Positions 27,601 through 36,851 of a DNA stretch of 45,951 bases are shown piece after piece. Under the pieces are notes generated by a model. That model searched no databases. It worked only from the letters and a program-made list of their open reading frames with translations, and was not told where the DNA came from. Every line of letters begins with the position of its first letter. Position 1 is the first letter of the stretch. Source of the stretch: Blastopirellula marina (GTDB taxonomy: Bacteria; Planctomycetota; Planctomycetia; Pirellulales; Thermoguttaceae); assembly GCA_020721945.1 (NCBI GenBank), contig DYLT01000003.1, positions 1 to 45,951 on the forward strand. The letters run 5' to 3'. The position numbers and the translations under genes are program-made.

Positions 27601-29646
27601 CTATTCGTTCGCGTCGCGCAGGGTCTGGCTCAGGTTGACCTGGTTGCCGCCGCGTTCGATCCGGCCACCAACGCGCTGGGTGGAAAACGCCACGCGCAGG
27701 TCGCCCAGGGCAACGAGCACCTCGTTGTCCTGGGCGGCCACCGTGGCGAATGCCACGGACTCGACCGAGGCGTCGGTCGCCGTCAGCACGTGGAGGAAGT
27801 AATCGACCGCGGCGGGCGACGGCGGCGAGACCTCGATCCGGCACTCCGGGGCTGGCCCGGTGTCCCGGCTCGGCGGAAACGACTGGCCGCCGTAGCGGTA
27901 CAGGTCGTCGCCCGAGCATAGCCGCACCTGAGGCTTGGCAGGCAGCAAGGTTTGGAGAAAGAGGCGTCCCTTGCCGTTGGTCACGACCAGGTGGGGCGGC
28001 TTGTTGGTCGGCGGTTTCATCGCTTGAAGCAGCCAGGTCTTCTGAAAGGCCGGATCCTTGGTCTTGACGCGGTCGAAGACGACCAAGGTGCCCGGCCGCA
28101 GGAAAACGATCTGCCGTGTCCAGAAGTCGAGCTTGCGTGGCGAGTAGGCCCGGGTGCAATCGCCCGCGACGTAGAGGTAACTCGGGCGATCCTCGAATGC
28201 CAACAGGTCGGCGATGTGGGCCGATTCGTACTGGTTGCGCCAATCGTCCGGGTCGGCAAACGCGCCGTTATGGTGGCGCCACGCATGCATCTGGCCGCCA
28301 TCGTTGGCGGCCGGCCGGCCGCGGATATTCTTCCAGGTCTCGGCCGGATCGTGGACCAACAGCGCGTTGTGGGCGATGGTGCGGAGGTGGTAATTCACGT
28401 CATGCCGCGTGCCGAACCCGTCGTAGTGTCCTCCGTCGCCAACGAGTTCCGCATGTTTGTAGAGCAAGAAGTGGCCCACGTCGAGGTGCTGGTGGGCCGT
28501 GAATCGGTTGCCGCACTTGAAGAAGAACCAGGTGGCGTCCTCGTCCCAGGAACTTCGGGCGTACACGTAGCCTGGGCCGCGGCTAAGATGCGAGCAGCGC
28601 CATTGTGCCAGATCGCCCTTGGGCACGGTGGGGTCGCGCCAGAGGAAATCTTGGTACGCGTCGTTGCCCACGGAGGAGCGGGGCGTGGTCTCGTTGAACG
28701 CGTGGACCGCCTGGTGCTCGGGATCGTTGCGGTAATAGTGGACGAGGATACGGCGGGCAGCGAGGGCCTTGTCGCGGTCGCCTCCGAAGAGCCGTCCGCC
28801 GCCGTCGCCCATGGGCGCGGGCCGGCGCGACCCGTACTGGCCGATGCCCGGGTACATCTCGAAGGCCGAGGCGATGGCCCGGTGCCGGAAGAACTTGGGG
28901 GCCAAGGCGTAGTAGTCGGTTCCATCGCACCGCCGGGCGGCCTCGCAGAAGACGAGCCACTCGTAGAGCCAGTAGTGCACGTAGTACCCCTCGGCGAACC
29001 CGCCGTCCTCGCCGGCAAGTTCCAGCGCGGGCGCGGCCCGCCTGCGGTACTCGTCTTCCAGCACGTCGAGAATGGCCGGGGCACGCGGGTTCTCGTGGTA
29101 CGTCGCGTAAGCTGCTAGGCCGATGCCCCAGTTCTTGTAGCCGTACCAGCCGTTGTGGAACACATGGGGCTCGGATTCGACGTTCGCGTCCACGGTGCGG
29201 TTGATGTACTCGAAGAACTGTGTGCGTTCAACGGGCGACCACTGCGCATGCGCCAGATCGTAGGCGAAGGCGCAAAGGGCCAGGTCGTGTCCGAAGGGGA
29301 CGTGCCCCTTCTTGATCGGCCCGGCAACGTACTTCATCGCCACGTCCTTGGCCTGCCGAGCAAGTCGGGCGTCGCCATCGATCGCCGCGACCAACCCGAG
29401 CGAGATGACCTTCGAGTAGTCGTCCGCGCCGCCGGCGCGCGCGACCCGCACCACGCGCTGGTAGTCGCCCGCTCTCTGGCGCGCAAGGGCCTTGAGCTCG
29501 TCAAGCGACCCGAGCAGGCGAGGGTGTGCTTCGGGAACCGGCCGGTGCTTCGGTGGCGCGGCGGCGGGTGCGGCCTTGGGCCACAGCATGGCGGCGGCCA
29601 ACGCCGCCCAGACGAGCCACCGACGTCGCGCGAGGTGCAAGAACAT
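27601..29646 (-). CDS. Heparinase II/III-like polysaccharide lyase, exported
   Basis: From ATG 29646 (AAAGG about 9 bases upstream; the alternative at 29685 is TTG) the protein is 681 residues, with a signal peptide ending near APAAAPP. An alpha-helical toroid makes up the N-terminal half (HNGWYGYKNWGIGLAAYATYHENPRA, GYYVHYWLYEWLVFCEAARR), and a C-terminal beta domain begins about residue 380 with NRFTAHQHLDVGHFLLYKHAELVGDGGHYDG, the His/Asp-rich region characteristic of heparinase II/III-like lyases. The family cleaves uronate-containing polysaccharides by beta-elimination; the glycan here is unknown. The GH99-like gene ends about 50 bases upstream on the same strand, suggesting joint expression. 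Quoted stretches are motif regions, each conserved by eye only. Confidence 0.78.
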   Translation of the reverse strand: MFLHLARRRWLVWAALAAAMLWPKAAPAAAPPKHRPVPEAHPRLLGSLDELKALARQRAGDYQRVVRVARAGGADDYSKVISLGLVAAIDGDARLARQAKDVAMKYVAGPIKKGHVPFGHDLALCAFAYDLAHAQWSPVERTQFFEYINRTVDANVESEPHVFHNGWYGYKNWGIGLAAYATYHENPRAPAILDVLEDEYRRRAAPALELAGEDGGFAEGYYVHYWLYEWLVFCEAARRCDGTDYYALAPKFFRHRAIASAFEMYPGIGQYGSRRPAPMGDGGGRLFGGDRDKALAARRILVHYYRNDPEHQAVHAFNETTPRSSVGNDAYQDFLWRDPTVPKGDLAQWRCSHLSRGPGYVYARSSWDEDATWFFFKCGNRFTAHQHLDVGHFLLYKHAELVGDGGHYDGFGTRHDVNYHLRTIAHNALLVHDPAETWKNIRGRPAANDGGQMHAWRHHNGAFADPDDWRNQYESAHIADLLAFEDRPSYLYVAGDCTRAYSPRKLDFWTRQIVFLRPGTLVVFDRVKTKDPAFQKTWLLQAMKPPTNKPPHLVVTNGKGRLFLQTLLPAKPQVRLCSGDDLYRYGGQSFPPSRDTGPAPECRIEVSPPSPAAVDYFLHVLTATDASVESVAFATVAAQDNEVLVALGDLRVAFSTQRVGGRIERGGNQVNLSQTLRDANE

Positions 29647-29697
29647 GGAGGCGACCTTTGCCCAGGCGAACCGTTTTCCGGACAAGCGCCGGATCGT

Positions 29698-31647
29698 TTA
29701 CTCCAACCGCAGATAATCGACCTCGACGGTCGAGCCGGGGTCGGAATTCGGATCGAGACGGAGCCCGGCAAGCCGGCCGCCCCAGGTCTTCACCGCCCCG
29801 AGATCGACTCGATACTCGTGGAACTGGTGATCGGGCGTGGTGCCGAAGCGGACGCTTTGGGCCTCGCTTTCCTGGCCGTGGAGCGGGCGCCAGAACAGTT
29901 GGGCCGAGGTCCCCCGGTCGAGCCTCATGCGGACCACCAGGGTGCGGAAACGTCGGGCATCCAACCGCACGTTCACGCGAAACGCGGGATCGCGCGAGGT
30001 GACGCGCGCCCGCATCACTCCGTCGCGGATCTCGAAGCCCTCCATGCCCATCTGCGGGCCCCACCCCTCGGCGTCGCCCTCGGTATTGAACTCCCAGGCG
30101 TTCTTCGGCGGCGAGGGTTTCCACTGGGGCACCGCGAGCCCCACGTCGGCCGGAACCACGTCGGCGTGCGCGCCCGGGGCGTCGGTGAACACCTCACGAA
30201 TCGCGTCGAGGTAGCCGAACCCGAACTCGCGGTGCGGCTCGATCGCCGCCCCCTCGCCGAACTCGTTCCACGCCTCGACCAGAACGATCTTCTCCTTCCG
30301 CGGACCCACGGGGTGGTCGTCGGAGAACTGCCGGGCGAACTCGAGCATCCGCTGGAACTTCGCCGGATGACGGCCCGGCCGGGCCAGCGTGTTTTCGCCG
30401 TGCCAGGGTCGGGCGTCCCATCCCGGGTCGGTCACCGGAAAATAGTCCATCCGCCGGTATCCGGCGATCGCGTCCCAAATCGCCTTGTACCCGGTAATCG
30501 CCGAATCGTAAGGCGGCCGGTGGCCGTCCTCGGGCTTGGCGCCCGCGCTGGGATAGTTGTACCCCGTGGCCGCGTCGTAGCCTTCTTCCTTCATGTGGGC
30601 CACGGTCTGGCGGCTCGGTCCCGTGCAACCGGCAAGGTACAGGCCGGCCAATCCTGCCTCGCGGCACGCCGCGCGCATCTTGGCGAAGGCCGCCTTGGTC
30701 CTCGCCACGCCAAGGTCCTGCGTAATCCGGTGCGGCGTGAAGATGATGATCACGGGACGGCCGTCGATCGTCAAATACTCGGGCCGCTTGAAATACTGGT
30801 CGATCCAATACTGCGTGACGCGCAGCAGGTCTTCTTCCGAGGCGCTGCCCGGCGGGTTGTGGTTCGCCCAGAGCAAACAAAACTTCAGGTGCTTGCGGTA
30901 CTGGGCGCGGAAGTAGCCTTCGTGCAAGGCGTGCTCCAGTTGGCGGGAACCCCGGTCCCAGTACCAGTCGTAGGCGAAGAACGAAATGCCGTGCTCGACC
31001 GCCCATTTGATGTGCCAGTCGGCGATCTGGGGATCGCCTTCCTCGTACCAGCCGAGGACGGGCTTTCGTTCGGGAAAATCGCGGATTACCGGCCAGCCCG
31101 AGTGCGTGCCCGACCGCCAACCCGGGAAGTAGTACGCGCCCACCAACCGATCGGCCTTGACAGGCTGCGGGGCCGGAACATAGGGCTTGCCGTCGATCAT
31201 GGCCGGGGCGACCCGCGGCGGCGGCGTGAACTCGAGCAAGGCCGTGGCGGTGACCGGGGCGAAATTCCCGCGCAACACCGCCTTGGCGCGACCCGACCGC
31301 GGCTCGTCGGCGCGCACGCGCCAAACCAACTCCATCGTCTGGTCGATCACCTCGGTGCTGCCCTCGGGCTGCGGCGTGAGCAGCGCGACGCCGCGCGGAA
31401 GCTCCAACGCAACCGCGACGTGGCGCGCGGGCTGGCCGCCGGTACGCTCCACCCGGCAGACCAGCCGGCACACTCGGCCCGTGCGGTTGATCGCCTCGTC
31501 GAGGCCGAACTCCCGGACCGCGATCTCGGCCGGCTGCTCGACCTCCCTCGGCGGGGCAGCGGGCTGCGCGCTTTCGGGCACGAGGCTGCGTGCGCCCGCG
31601 CCACCCAGTAGTCCCGCCAGAACGACCACGATCGAGATCGTCCGCAT
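29698..31647 (-). CDS. GH99-like/WbsX-type glycoside hydrolase, exported
   Basis: The start at ATG 31647 has GGGAGGAG about 8 bases upstream. The 649-residue protein has a signal peptide (VVVLAGLLGGAGA), an N-terminal beta domain to about residue 160, then a catalytic barrel beginning with VGAYYFPGWRSGTHSGW, the typical opening of GH99-like WbsX proteins, and continuing with FFAYDWYWDRGSRQ, LLWANHNPPG and VLVEAWNEFGEGAAIEP, where the family has its acidic residues. The last 150 residues look like a beta-sandwich carbohydrate-binding module. GH99 enzymes act on alpha-mannosides; the GH99-like group is less well characterised. It sits in a same-strand series with the lyase gene downstream. Confidence 0.8.
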   Translation of the reverse strand: MRTISIVVVLAGLLGGAGARSLVPESAQPAAPPREVEQPAEIAVREFGLDEAINRTGRVCRLVCRVERTGGQPARHVAVALELPRGVALLTPQPEGSTEVIDQTMELVWRVRADEPRSGRAKAVLRGNFAPVTATALLEFTPPPRVAPAMIDGKPYVPAPQPVKADRLVGAYYFPGWRSGTHSGWPVIRDFPERKPVLGWYEEGDPQIADWHIKWAVEHGISFFAYDWYWDRGSRQLEHALHEGYFRAQYRKHLKFCLLWANHNPPGSASEEDLLRVTQYWIDQYFKRPEYLTIDGRPVIIIFTPHRITQDLGVARTKAAFAKMRAACREAGLAGLYLAGCTGPSRQTVAHMKEEGYDAATGYNYPSAGAKPEDGHRPPYDSAITGYKAIWDAIAGYRRMDYFPVTDPGWDARPWHGENTLARPGRHPAKFQRMLEFARQFSDDHPVGPRKEKIVLVEAWNEFGEGAAIEPHREFGFGYLDAIREVFTDAPGAHADVVPADVGLAVPQWKPSPPKNAWEFNTEGDAEGWGPQMGMEGFEIRDGVMRARVTSRDPAFRVNVRLDARRFRTLVVRMRLDRGTSAQLFWRPLHGQESEAQSVRFGTTPDHQFHEYRVDLGAVKTWGGRLAGLRLDPNSDPGSTVEVDYLRLE

Positions 31648-31811
31648 GTCGACGTCTCCTCCCTGGTGCGAGGCATAAAGTGTACCGCCGCCCAACGTAG
31701 CACGGCAGCGCCATGGCGCCAACGCCGGGCCGGAGAAACCAAACGACTTCAGGCACCCACGGCAGGCCGTTCGGCGTTGCCGATCGAGCCAGTGCCCAGC
31801 GGGGTCACGGC

Positions 31812-32819
31812 CTACTTCACCAGTTCCCGCGTCCCCGGCTTGAAGTAGGGCATGGCCCCGGTGTATGTGACCGGCGTTTGCCTAGCCTCGAGGCTGGCGA
31901 GCCTCTGGAGCAGCTCGCGCGCGAGCGATTCCTCGACCTCCTTGCGCACCTCGGCAAGCGACCGGTCGCCCGGCTTGATCTCGTCGCAGCGGATCAGGTG
32001 GACGCCGAACCGGGTGCGCACCGGCGGGCTAATCTGGCCCGGTTCCAAGGCGAACGCCGCTCGCGAGAAGGCCTCGTCCATCGGGCCGCGCCGGCCGATC
32101 CATCCCAACCGGCCGCCGTCCTTCGCGCTGGGGCCTGCCGAGTACTTCCTGGCCGCGTCGGCAAACGAAATCGCGCCGGAAGCGACCTCCTGGCGGACCC
32201 GTTCGGCTTGCCTGACGAGTTCGTCCCCCGCGTGGGCATCGCGCGAGCCGCCCCGCAGCAGGATGTGGCTGACGGCCAGTTGGGTCCCGTCGTATGCGCG
32301 GCGGTGGTGGCGATAGTGCGACTCGACGCGCTGGTCGGTCAGATACTTGGCCAGGTACTGGTCCCACACCAAACCCCACGTGACCTGGCGCCGCAAGTCC
32401 GCCTCGGAGAGCCGTTGGGTCTTCAGATACTCGTCGAGTGTCTGACCGCTGGCCGCAAGACTTGCCTTGCGACGCGCCAGGCCGGCCTCGATCTCCTTCT
32501 CGCCGGGAAGCTCGCCCCGACGCCGCGCGTATGCCAGCACGAGACGCCGGCTGACGATCTCATCGAGCACTTGCGCATGCACCAAGGGCAGGGCCTCGGG
32601 CTGGATCGGTTTGCCCTTGGTCGCGGCCGTGAGCAGGCGTTCGACGTCGCCAGCTCGAATCGCTTCGTTACCGACGTTGGCAACCACGGTCTCGGGGTCG
32701 GTCGCCGGCGAAGCCGCCTGGGCCGCGGGGCGCGCCACCCAGGCCGCCAACGCCAACCCAGCGACCGCCACGGTGCGCATCGGAAACGATACCGCAAACG
32801 GCCACGCCCGATGCTTCAT
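31812..32819 (-). CDS. Parvulin-type peptidyl-prolyl cis-trans isomerase, periplasmic (PpiC/SurA-like)
   Basis: The 335-residue protein has a signal peptide (MRTVAVAGLALAAWVARPAA, possibly with the ATG at 32780 as an alternative start), an N-terminal SurA-like helical region (VGNEAIRAGDVERLL, then VLDEIVSRRLVLAYA) and a parvulin domain at about residues 180-275: AVSHILLR, ARKYSAGPSAKDGGRLGWIGR and RFGVHLIRCDE are the standard strands. It would help outer-membrane or exported proteins fold. The start at 32819 has a GGGGGA stretch upstream. It lies 110 bases after the RtcB gene on the same strand. Confidence 0.9.
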   Translation of the reverse strand: MKHRAWPFAVSFPMRTVAVAGLALAAWVARPAAQAASPATDPETVVANVGNEAIRAGDVERLLTAATKGKPIQPEALPLVHAQVLDEIVSRRLVLAYARRRGELPGEKEIEAGLARRKASLAASGQTLDEYLKTQRLSEADLRRQVTWGLVWDQYLAKYLTDQRVESHYRHHRRAYDGTQLAVSHILLRGGSRDAHAGDELVRQAERVRQEVASGAISFADAARKYSAGPSAKDGGRLGWIGRRGPMDEAFSRAAFALEPGQISPPVRTRFGVHLIRCDEIKPGDRSLAEVRKEVEESLARELLQRLASLEARQTPVTYTGAMPYFKPGTRELVK

Positions 32820-32929
32820 CCGGCAATCCCCCGAGGTCGAGTCAACGACAGCTTCAGACCTCGCGACCTCGCGCGTTCACGATAGGACCGGTTCGAGATC
32901 CTGAACCGCCGGCGAGTTGCGGCGGCGTG

Positions 32930-34393
32930 TCAGCCCTTGACCACTCCGGCCGGGCGCAGGCGCGCGACTTTCTTGGCCAGGCCGGCATGATGGACGACGT
33001 CGACGACGACGCTGACGTCCTTATAGGCGTCGGGCTGTTCTTCGGCAAGACCTTTCCAGCTTTTCGCGCGGGCGATGATGCCTTGTTCGGCCAACTCGCG
33101 GTCGATGCGGCGGCCTTTGGCATGGGCGATGGCGGCGGTGCGGCTCATCACCCGGCCCGCCCCGTGGCACGTCGTGCCGAACGATCGCTCCATGCTCCCG
33201 GGCTGGCCCACGAGGACCCAGCTCGCCCGGCCCATGTCGCCCGGAATGATCACCGGCTGGCCGATCGAGCGGAAGCGTTCTGGCACCTCGGGGTGTCCGG
33301 CGGGGAAGGACCGCGTGGCCCCCTTGCGGTGAACGCAGACCCGCTTCTCGCGGCCGTCGATGAGGTGCTTCTCGAGCTTGGCGATGTTGTGGGCCACGTC
33401 GTAGACGAGGTTCATCTGGAGCGATTCCCAGGGGCGACCGAAGAACTCGGCGAAGACCTCGCGCGTTTGCCACATCAGGAGCTGGCGATTGGCCCAGGCA
33501 TAGTTCGCCGCCGCGCGCATCGCGCCGAGGTACGCGCGGCCCTCGGGGCTCTCGACCGGGGCACAGGCGAGTTGCCGGTCGGGCAGATGGATGCCGTACT
33601 TGGCCGGCACGTTGCGCAGCGCGCGCAGGGCGTCGTCGCACACCTGGTAACCCAGCCCGCGCGAGCCCGAGTGGATCATCACGCACACCCCCCCCTCCTC
33701 GAGTCCCATGGCGCGGGCGGCCTGGCTGTCGAAGACCTGCTCGACGACCTGGACCTCGAGAAAGTGGTTTCCCGACCCGAGGGTGCCGCACTGATCGGCG
33801 CCACGCTGGAGGGCTTTCTGGCTGACGGCTTCGGGATCGGCGTCGGCCAGACACCCGCCGGCCTCGGTGTGCTCGATGTCGCCGGGGGTGGCGAGGCCCT
33901 GATGTTCGAGATACGGCGATCCGTCGGCCAAGAGCCGCTTCAGTTCCTTCTGCCCGAAAAGGTACGGCCCGCCCTCGCCGACGCCGGCGGGGATCCGCCG
34001 GGCGAGAAGGTCCATCAGAGGCTGGAGCCGGTCTTGGATATCCCGCTGGGCGAGGTTCGTGCGGAGCAGGCGCACGCCGCAGTTGATGTCGTAGCCGACC
34101 CCGCCCGGCGAAATGACCCCGCCCTCTTCCGGGTCGGTCGCGCAGACACCGCCGATGCAAAACCCGTACCCCCAATGGATGTCGGGCATGGCCAGGCTCG
34201 CCAACTGGATGCCCGGCAAGAAAGCCACATTGGCGACCTGTTCGGGAGCCTGGTCGGCGCGCACTTGCTCCAGAAGCCGCGTGTCGGCGAAGATCCGGCC
34301 CTCGACCCTCATGCCCGCCTTGTAGCCCGCGGGGATACGCCAGCAATAGTCGTCGATTCTCTCCAGGGGTCCGTCGTAGCCTGGCTTGGCCAT
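32930..34393 (-). CDS. rtcB: RNA-splicing ligase RtcB
   Basis: The 487-residue protein starts at ATG 34393 with GGAG about 8 bases upstream. The RtcB catalytic residues are all visible: GGVGYDINCGVRL (Asp102, Cys105 for Mn2+), GSGNHFLEV (Asn210, His211), MIHSGSRGLG (His242), VYDVAHN (His336), and CHGAGRVMSR with His411, the residue that takes GMP. RtcB joins 2',3'-cyclic phosphate (or 3'-phosphate) ends to 5'-OH ends, in tRNA splicing in archaea and animals and in RNA repair in bacteria. The archease gene, encoding its activating cofactor, lies directly upstream on the same strand, which supports a working ligase. The DINCG variant is closer to the archaeal-type RtcB than to the E. coli DIGCG form. 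Family length normal. Confidence 0.95.
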   Translation of the reverse strand: MAKPGYDGPLERIDDYCWRIPAGYKAGMRVEGRIFADTRLLEQVRADQAPEQVANVAFLPGIQLASLAMPDIHWGYGFCIGGVCATDPEEGGVISPGGVGYDINCGVRLLRTNLAQRDIQDRLQPLMDLLARRIPAGVGEGGPYLFGQKELKRLLADGSPYLEHQGLATPGDIEHTEAGGCLADADPEAVSQKALQRGADQCGTLGSGNHFLEVQVVEQVFDSQAARAMGLEEGGVCVMIHSGSRGLGYQVCDDALRALRNVPAKYGIHLPDRQLACAPVESPEGRAYLGAMRAAANYAWANRQLLMWQTREVFAEFFGRPWESLQMNLVYDVAHNIAKLEKHLIDGREKRVCVHRKGATRSFPAGHPEVPERFRSIGQPVIIPGDMGRASWVLVGQPGSMERSFGTTCHGAGRVMSRTAAIAHAKGRRIDRELAEQGIIARAKSWKGLAEEQPDAYKDVSVVVDVVHHAGLAKKVARLRPAGVVKG

Positions 34394-34543
34394 GAGACAA
34401 ACTCCGTTTCGGGTTACGTGGTCCGCGCAAGACGCGGCCCCGACGCGCAAGCGGAGGCGGAACCCAGCCCCCGGCCGGCGATTCGGGTTGGTTTGCGAGG
34501 TGCCATTCCCCCGCCGCTAACGGTCGGCTGCCTGCCATCATGA

Positions 34544-34960
34544 TTATATGTCCACGATGACCTCGGCCAACCATCCGTCGCGGTCGCGCTCGACTTTCAG
34601 GCCATGATAGGTGATCGCCTTGACCTCGCGGTCCATTTCGTGGCGGCTGCGGTCCATGGGCTCGCCCCAGATCGTCGCCTGAAGGTCCTTGCCCTCGATG
34701 CGGACGTCAAACTGTGAAAACAGCACCCGCCGGGTATCGAACCGGTACAACAGATCGTCGAGCCAATCGAACAGCAAGTCGTCGAGCCGGTCCCCCTCAT
34801 TCGTGAGGTGGACGCCCTCTTGCTGGACAGCCGCCACGGCATCGAGGTTCGCGACCATGACCGAGAACAGCCCGCGCGCGGCATCGGCAAACAACGCCTC
34901 GAGGGCTGCCGCGCGCACGCGGATTCCGACATCGGCCGTGTGTTCGAAGATCTCGTACAT
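34544..34960 (-). CDS. Archease
   Basis: The 138-residue protein starts at ATG 34960; the longer open frame upstream lies antisense to the next gene and does not resemble archease. It shows the family start YEIFEHTADVGIRV (His7, Asp10), the DLLFDWLDDLLYRFDT core, and a C-terminal EVKAITYHGLKVERD ... VIVDI with the terminal Asp. Archease stimulates RtcB guanylylation and multiple turnover and widens NTP use. Its gene is followed 150 bases later by rtcB and preceded 26 bases by the oxidoreductase gene, so all may be one transcript. The ribosome site is weak. Confidence 0.9.
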   Translation of the reverse strand: MYEIFEHTADVGIRVRAAALEALFADAARGLFSVMVANLDAVAAVQQEGVHLTNEGDRLDDLLFDWLDDLLYRFDTRRVLFSQFDVRIEGKDLQATIWGEPMDRSRHEMDREVKAITYHGLKVERDRDGWLAEVIVDI

Positions 34961-34986
34961 GGCAACGGCGCTTCCGTGGTGAATGG

Positions 34987-36018
34987 TCAGTCGCCGGCGG
35001 GGGAATGCTCGGAAAGCGACGGGTCGATCTCGACGACCACGCGGCCGGTGATCCGGCCAGCAAGGATGTCGTCGATCCGCGGCGGCAGCGACTCGAGGGT
35101 CACGAATTGGGCCAGGCGCTCCAGCCCCTCGGGCTTCCACGGTCCGGCCAAGCGGCGCCACACCTCGTGGCGCAGCGCCAGAGCACACCATGCCGCGTCG
35201 ACCCCGGCCAGGGTCACCGCCCGGAGAATAAACGGGTAGACGGTCAGGCGAAGCTGATGGCCCGCCGTCAGGCCGCAGGCGGCGACGCACCCGCTGTGCC
35301 GGCACGACCGAAGGAGCGTCGATAGGATGTTGCCGCCGACCGTGTCGATGGCCCCGGCCCAGCGTCCCGAAAGGAGCGGCTTTTCGCCGCGGTCGTCGAC
35401 CGCCTCGCGTCCGAGAATCTCTCGGGCCCCGAGCGACTGGAGCAGCTCGTGGGCCGACGGCTTGCCCGTTACCGCCACCACGTGGTAGCCGAGCCTGGCG
35501 AGGATCGCCACCGCCATGCTTCCCACGCCGCCGCTGGCCCCGGTGACCACCACCTCGCCGCGGTCTGGGGTCACGTCGTGGCGTTGGAGGGCATCGACGC
35601 AAAGGCCCGCCGTGAACCCGGCCGTGCCCAACATCATGCTTTCGCGAAGCGAAAGCCCTGCCGGCAAGGGAACGACCCACGATTGCGGCACGCGCACGTA
35701 CTCGGCCCAGCCTCCCCAGCGGTTGGCCCCCATGTCGAACCCCGTGACCAACACGCGGTCGCCGGGAACCAGCTCGTACACGCCGCGATGGGCCACGATC
35801 CCCGCGGCATCCACGCCCGGGATGTGCGGAAAGACCTTGTTCACACCGGGATGGCCGGTGGCCGCCAGCGCGTCCTTATAGTTGAGCGACGAATAGGCCA
35901 CGCGGATCGTGGCTTCGCCAGCAGGCAGCTCCGCCATCGGCCGATCGGCGATCCGGCCGACCACGTGGCCCTCGGGCTCTTTGGTCACCAAGTAGCAGCG
36001 AAACGCGGCAGGAAGCAT
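34987..36018 (-). CDS. YhdH/AcuI-family quinone oxidoreductase (MDR superfamily)
   Basis: The start ATG 36018 lies 2 bases after the stop of the glycosylase gene, so the pair is coupled. The 343-residue protein has the MDR groES-like domain (SSLNYKDALAATGHPGVNK, HIPGVDAAGIV) and a Rossmann domain with VVTGASGGVGSMAVAIL, then GYHVVAVTGKPSAHELLQSLGA. The SSLNYKDALA and TGFTAG-like segments are characteristic of the YhdH/AcuI group, NADPH-dependent acryloyl-CoA reductases in the studied members. There is no zinc-site Cys set. The actual substrate is not known, and its link to the RNA and DNA repair neighbours may be positional only. Confidence 0.88.
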   Translation of the reverse strand: MLPAAFRCYLVTKEPEGHVVGRIADRPMAELPAGEATIRVAYSSLNYKDALAATGHPGVNKVFPHIPGVDAAGIVAHRGVYELVPGDRVLVTGFDMGANRWGGWAEYVRVPQSWVVPLPAGLSLRESMMLGTAGFTAGLCVDALQRHDVTPDRGEVVVTGASGGVGSMAVAILARLGYHVVAVTGKPSAHELLQSLGAREILGREAVDDRGEKPLLSGRWAGAIDTVGGNILSTLLRSCRHSGCVAACGLTAGHQLRLTVYPFILRAVTLAGVDAAWCALALRHEVWRRLAGPWKPEGLERLAQFVTLESLPPRIDDILAGRITGRVVVEIDPSLSEHSPAGD

Positions 36019-36020
36019 GG

Positions 36021-36851
36021 TCACTTCTTGGGAATCGACAGACCCATCGCACGCATCAGCATCTGGATGTCGGACCAGACGGCGGGCCGGGCCACCTCGG
36101 GGCTGCGAAGCACGTACGACGGGTGGTACGTGCAGAGGACTTTGATCCCACGATACTCGTAAAAGCGTCCCCGGAGCTGGCCGATCGGCAAGGTCAGGCC
36201 GAGGAGGTTCTGCGCGGCCGTCGCCCCGAGGCAGCAAATGAACTCGGGTTGGAGGATGGCCAATTGCGCGTCAAGGTACTCGCGGCAGTTGGCAGCCTCT
36301 TCGGCGGTGGGGACGCGGTTGGCTGGCGGCCGGCACTTGATCGTGTTGAGGATATACACGTCCTCACGCCGCAGCCGCATCCCTTTCTCGATGATTTCGG
36401 TGAGTTTCTGCCCCGCCTTGCCCACGAAGGGCTCGCCCTGGAGGTCTTCATCGGCCCCCGGCGCTTCGCCCATGAACACCAACCGCGCGTGGGGGTTGCC
36501 TGCCCCGAAAACGGTCTTTTTGCGGGTGCGGGCCAGTTCGGGGCATCGCGTGCAGACCGCCACCTTGCACTCGATGCGAGCCAGTGCCGAGACGCGATCG
36601 TCGGCCACTGTGGTACCTACCGCCGAAAGGGATTCTGGAATACTTGGTGCCGGGCAAACTGGTTGCACCTTGGGCGGATCGATATTCCGCTCAATAGTGC
36701 GGATACCCCCTCCTAGTGAGATGGGTGTCGCCGGTGCGGTTGGCTTGGGGATATGCGAGACGCCAGCTCTGGCCAGGCTCTCCAACCGCTGAACCACGAC
36801 CCGAGCGACGCGGGCCCCGGAACCGCCAACACCCGGCTTCTGTACCGACAT
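36021..36851 (-). CDS. Uracil-DNA glycosylase, type 4 (Fe-S)
   Basis: The start ATG 36851 has a strong GAGGAGGTG a few bases upstream; the longer frame running to 38303 is only antisense to der. The 276-residue protein has a roughly 85-residue Pro/Ser-rich N-terminal extension, then the family-4 catalytic domain: CTRC, KCRPPANR and ANCREYL supply the four cluster cysteines, GEAPGADED is the uracil-pocket motif, and TYHPSYVLR is the C-terminal motif. It removes uracil from DNA at the start of base excision repair. The extension resembles the one seen in many planctomycete and actinobacterial homologues, but its role is unknown. It is first of a minus-strand run with the oxidoreductase, archease and RtcB genes. 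Confidence 0.93.
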   Translation of the reverse strand: MSVQKPGVGGSGARVARVVVQRLESLARAGVSHIPKPTAPATPISLGGGIRTIERNIDPPKVQPVCPAPSIPESLSAVGTTVADDRVSALARIECKVAVCTRCPELARTRKKTVFGAGNPHARLVFMGEAPGADEDLQGEPFVGKAGQKLTEIIEKGMRLRREDVYILNTIKCRPPANRVPTAEEAANCREYLDAQLAILQPEFICCLGATAAQNLLGLTLPIGQLRGRFYEYRGIKVLCTYHPSYVLRSPEVARPAVWSDIQMLMRAMGLSIPKK

